Position numbers and translations under genes: made by a program. The notes below the pieces were generated by a model. The model had not been told where the DNA came from and ran no database searches. It saw only the letters and a program-made list of their open reading frames with translations. 64,000 bases of DNA from Eleusine coracana subsp. coracana (Eukaryota; Streptophyta; Magnoliopsida; Poales; Poaceae), in NCBI GenBank assembly GCA_032690845.1, contig CM064433.1:41538658-41602657 (forward strand), in the 5' to 3' direction. Of the stretch, positions 63,851 to 64,000 are shown piece after piece. How positions within the stretch are numbered: the first letter of the stretch is position 1; each line of letters begins with the position of its first letter.

Positions 63851-64000
63851 GGAAAAAAACGGCAGATGGTTAAGTGAGACATATCTTCACCTTGGGGATG
63901 TCACCTTTGTCATTTTGTTTTCTTTTATTAATGAAAATTTAGACACTATATTGCTTGTCACATACATTCACGTCCCGATATCATCATGTCACATATGTAC
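63851..64000. other. Right edge, unassigned
   Basis: Nothing is recognisable in the last 150 bases. Confidence 0.4.

Noticed and set aside
1..64000. tRNA, rRNA, snoRNA or microRNA genes
   Set aside because: I looked for conserved tRNA boxes and long stem-loops. Apart from transposon hairpins and the 39056-39222 hairpin nothing met a standard I could defend by eye.

Overview
The window is nuclear DNA of a grass, most likely rice (Oryza) or a close relative. It has plant-type introns and one conserved plant housekeeping gene, RPN3. It also has a Stowaway MITE with the grass CTCCCTCCGT terminus, CACTA elements with TTTGCCGAGTG-type subterminal repeats, a Mutator-like element (MULE) carrying a plant mobile domain, and very GC-rich captured-looking segments inside otherwise AT-rich DNA. 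No bacterial, organellar, rRNA, tRNA or CRISPR features were seen.

The only gene that looks intact is an eight-exon, minus-strand gene for the 26S proteasome lid subunit RPN3 (22591-25292, 484 residues). A broken genomic copy of its exon 7 / intron 7 / exon 8 lies upstream at about 28482-28926. Nearly everything else is transposon, transposon debris, or a decaying repeat family of unknown origin (called 'R units' here).

Layout: 1-3729 is a truncated minus-strand CACTA (TNP2) copy, C1. 3730-13535 is one copy (B1) of a ~9.5 kb segmental duplication. It holds R units, a GC-rich element with long inverted ends, and the 5' half of a second CACTA element whose terminus is at 7451. That CACTA continues outside the duplication to ~16.1 kb with TNP2 and Transposase_24-type pseudogenes. 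A PIF/Harbinger remnant is inserted in it at a TTA site (16123). R units follow (18.3-20.4 kb), then a Stowaway MITE (21108-21342), a Helitron-like end (21405), RPN3, two nested MITE-like elements (26173-26962), a miniature-LTR fragment (27.25-27.37 kb), an LTR-like repeat (29.3-31 kb), several tandem repeats (32-35 kb), and a second copy of the C1 CACTA (C2, 35577-38782) with a striking 79-bp-arm hairpin. 39995-48011 is an ~8 kb MULE with a 9-bp target-site duplication and three decayed minus-strand genes: transposase, plant mobile domain and GRF-type zinc finger. It sits inside an R unit. 48599-57992 is the second duplication copy (B2). An inverted LTR-like copy (58.0-59.8 kb), a Helitron-like end and two more R units finish the window.

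Apart from RPN3 there is no pathway or operon here. The relations between features are insertion, nesting and duplication. The best-resolved events are the MULE insertion, whose two flanks join into one R unit, and the B1/B2 segmental duplication, whose copies share the same premature stop codons. Identity values and family assignments come from reading the sequence by eye; no database search or alignment program was used.
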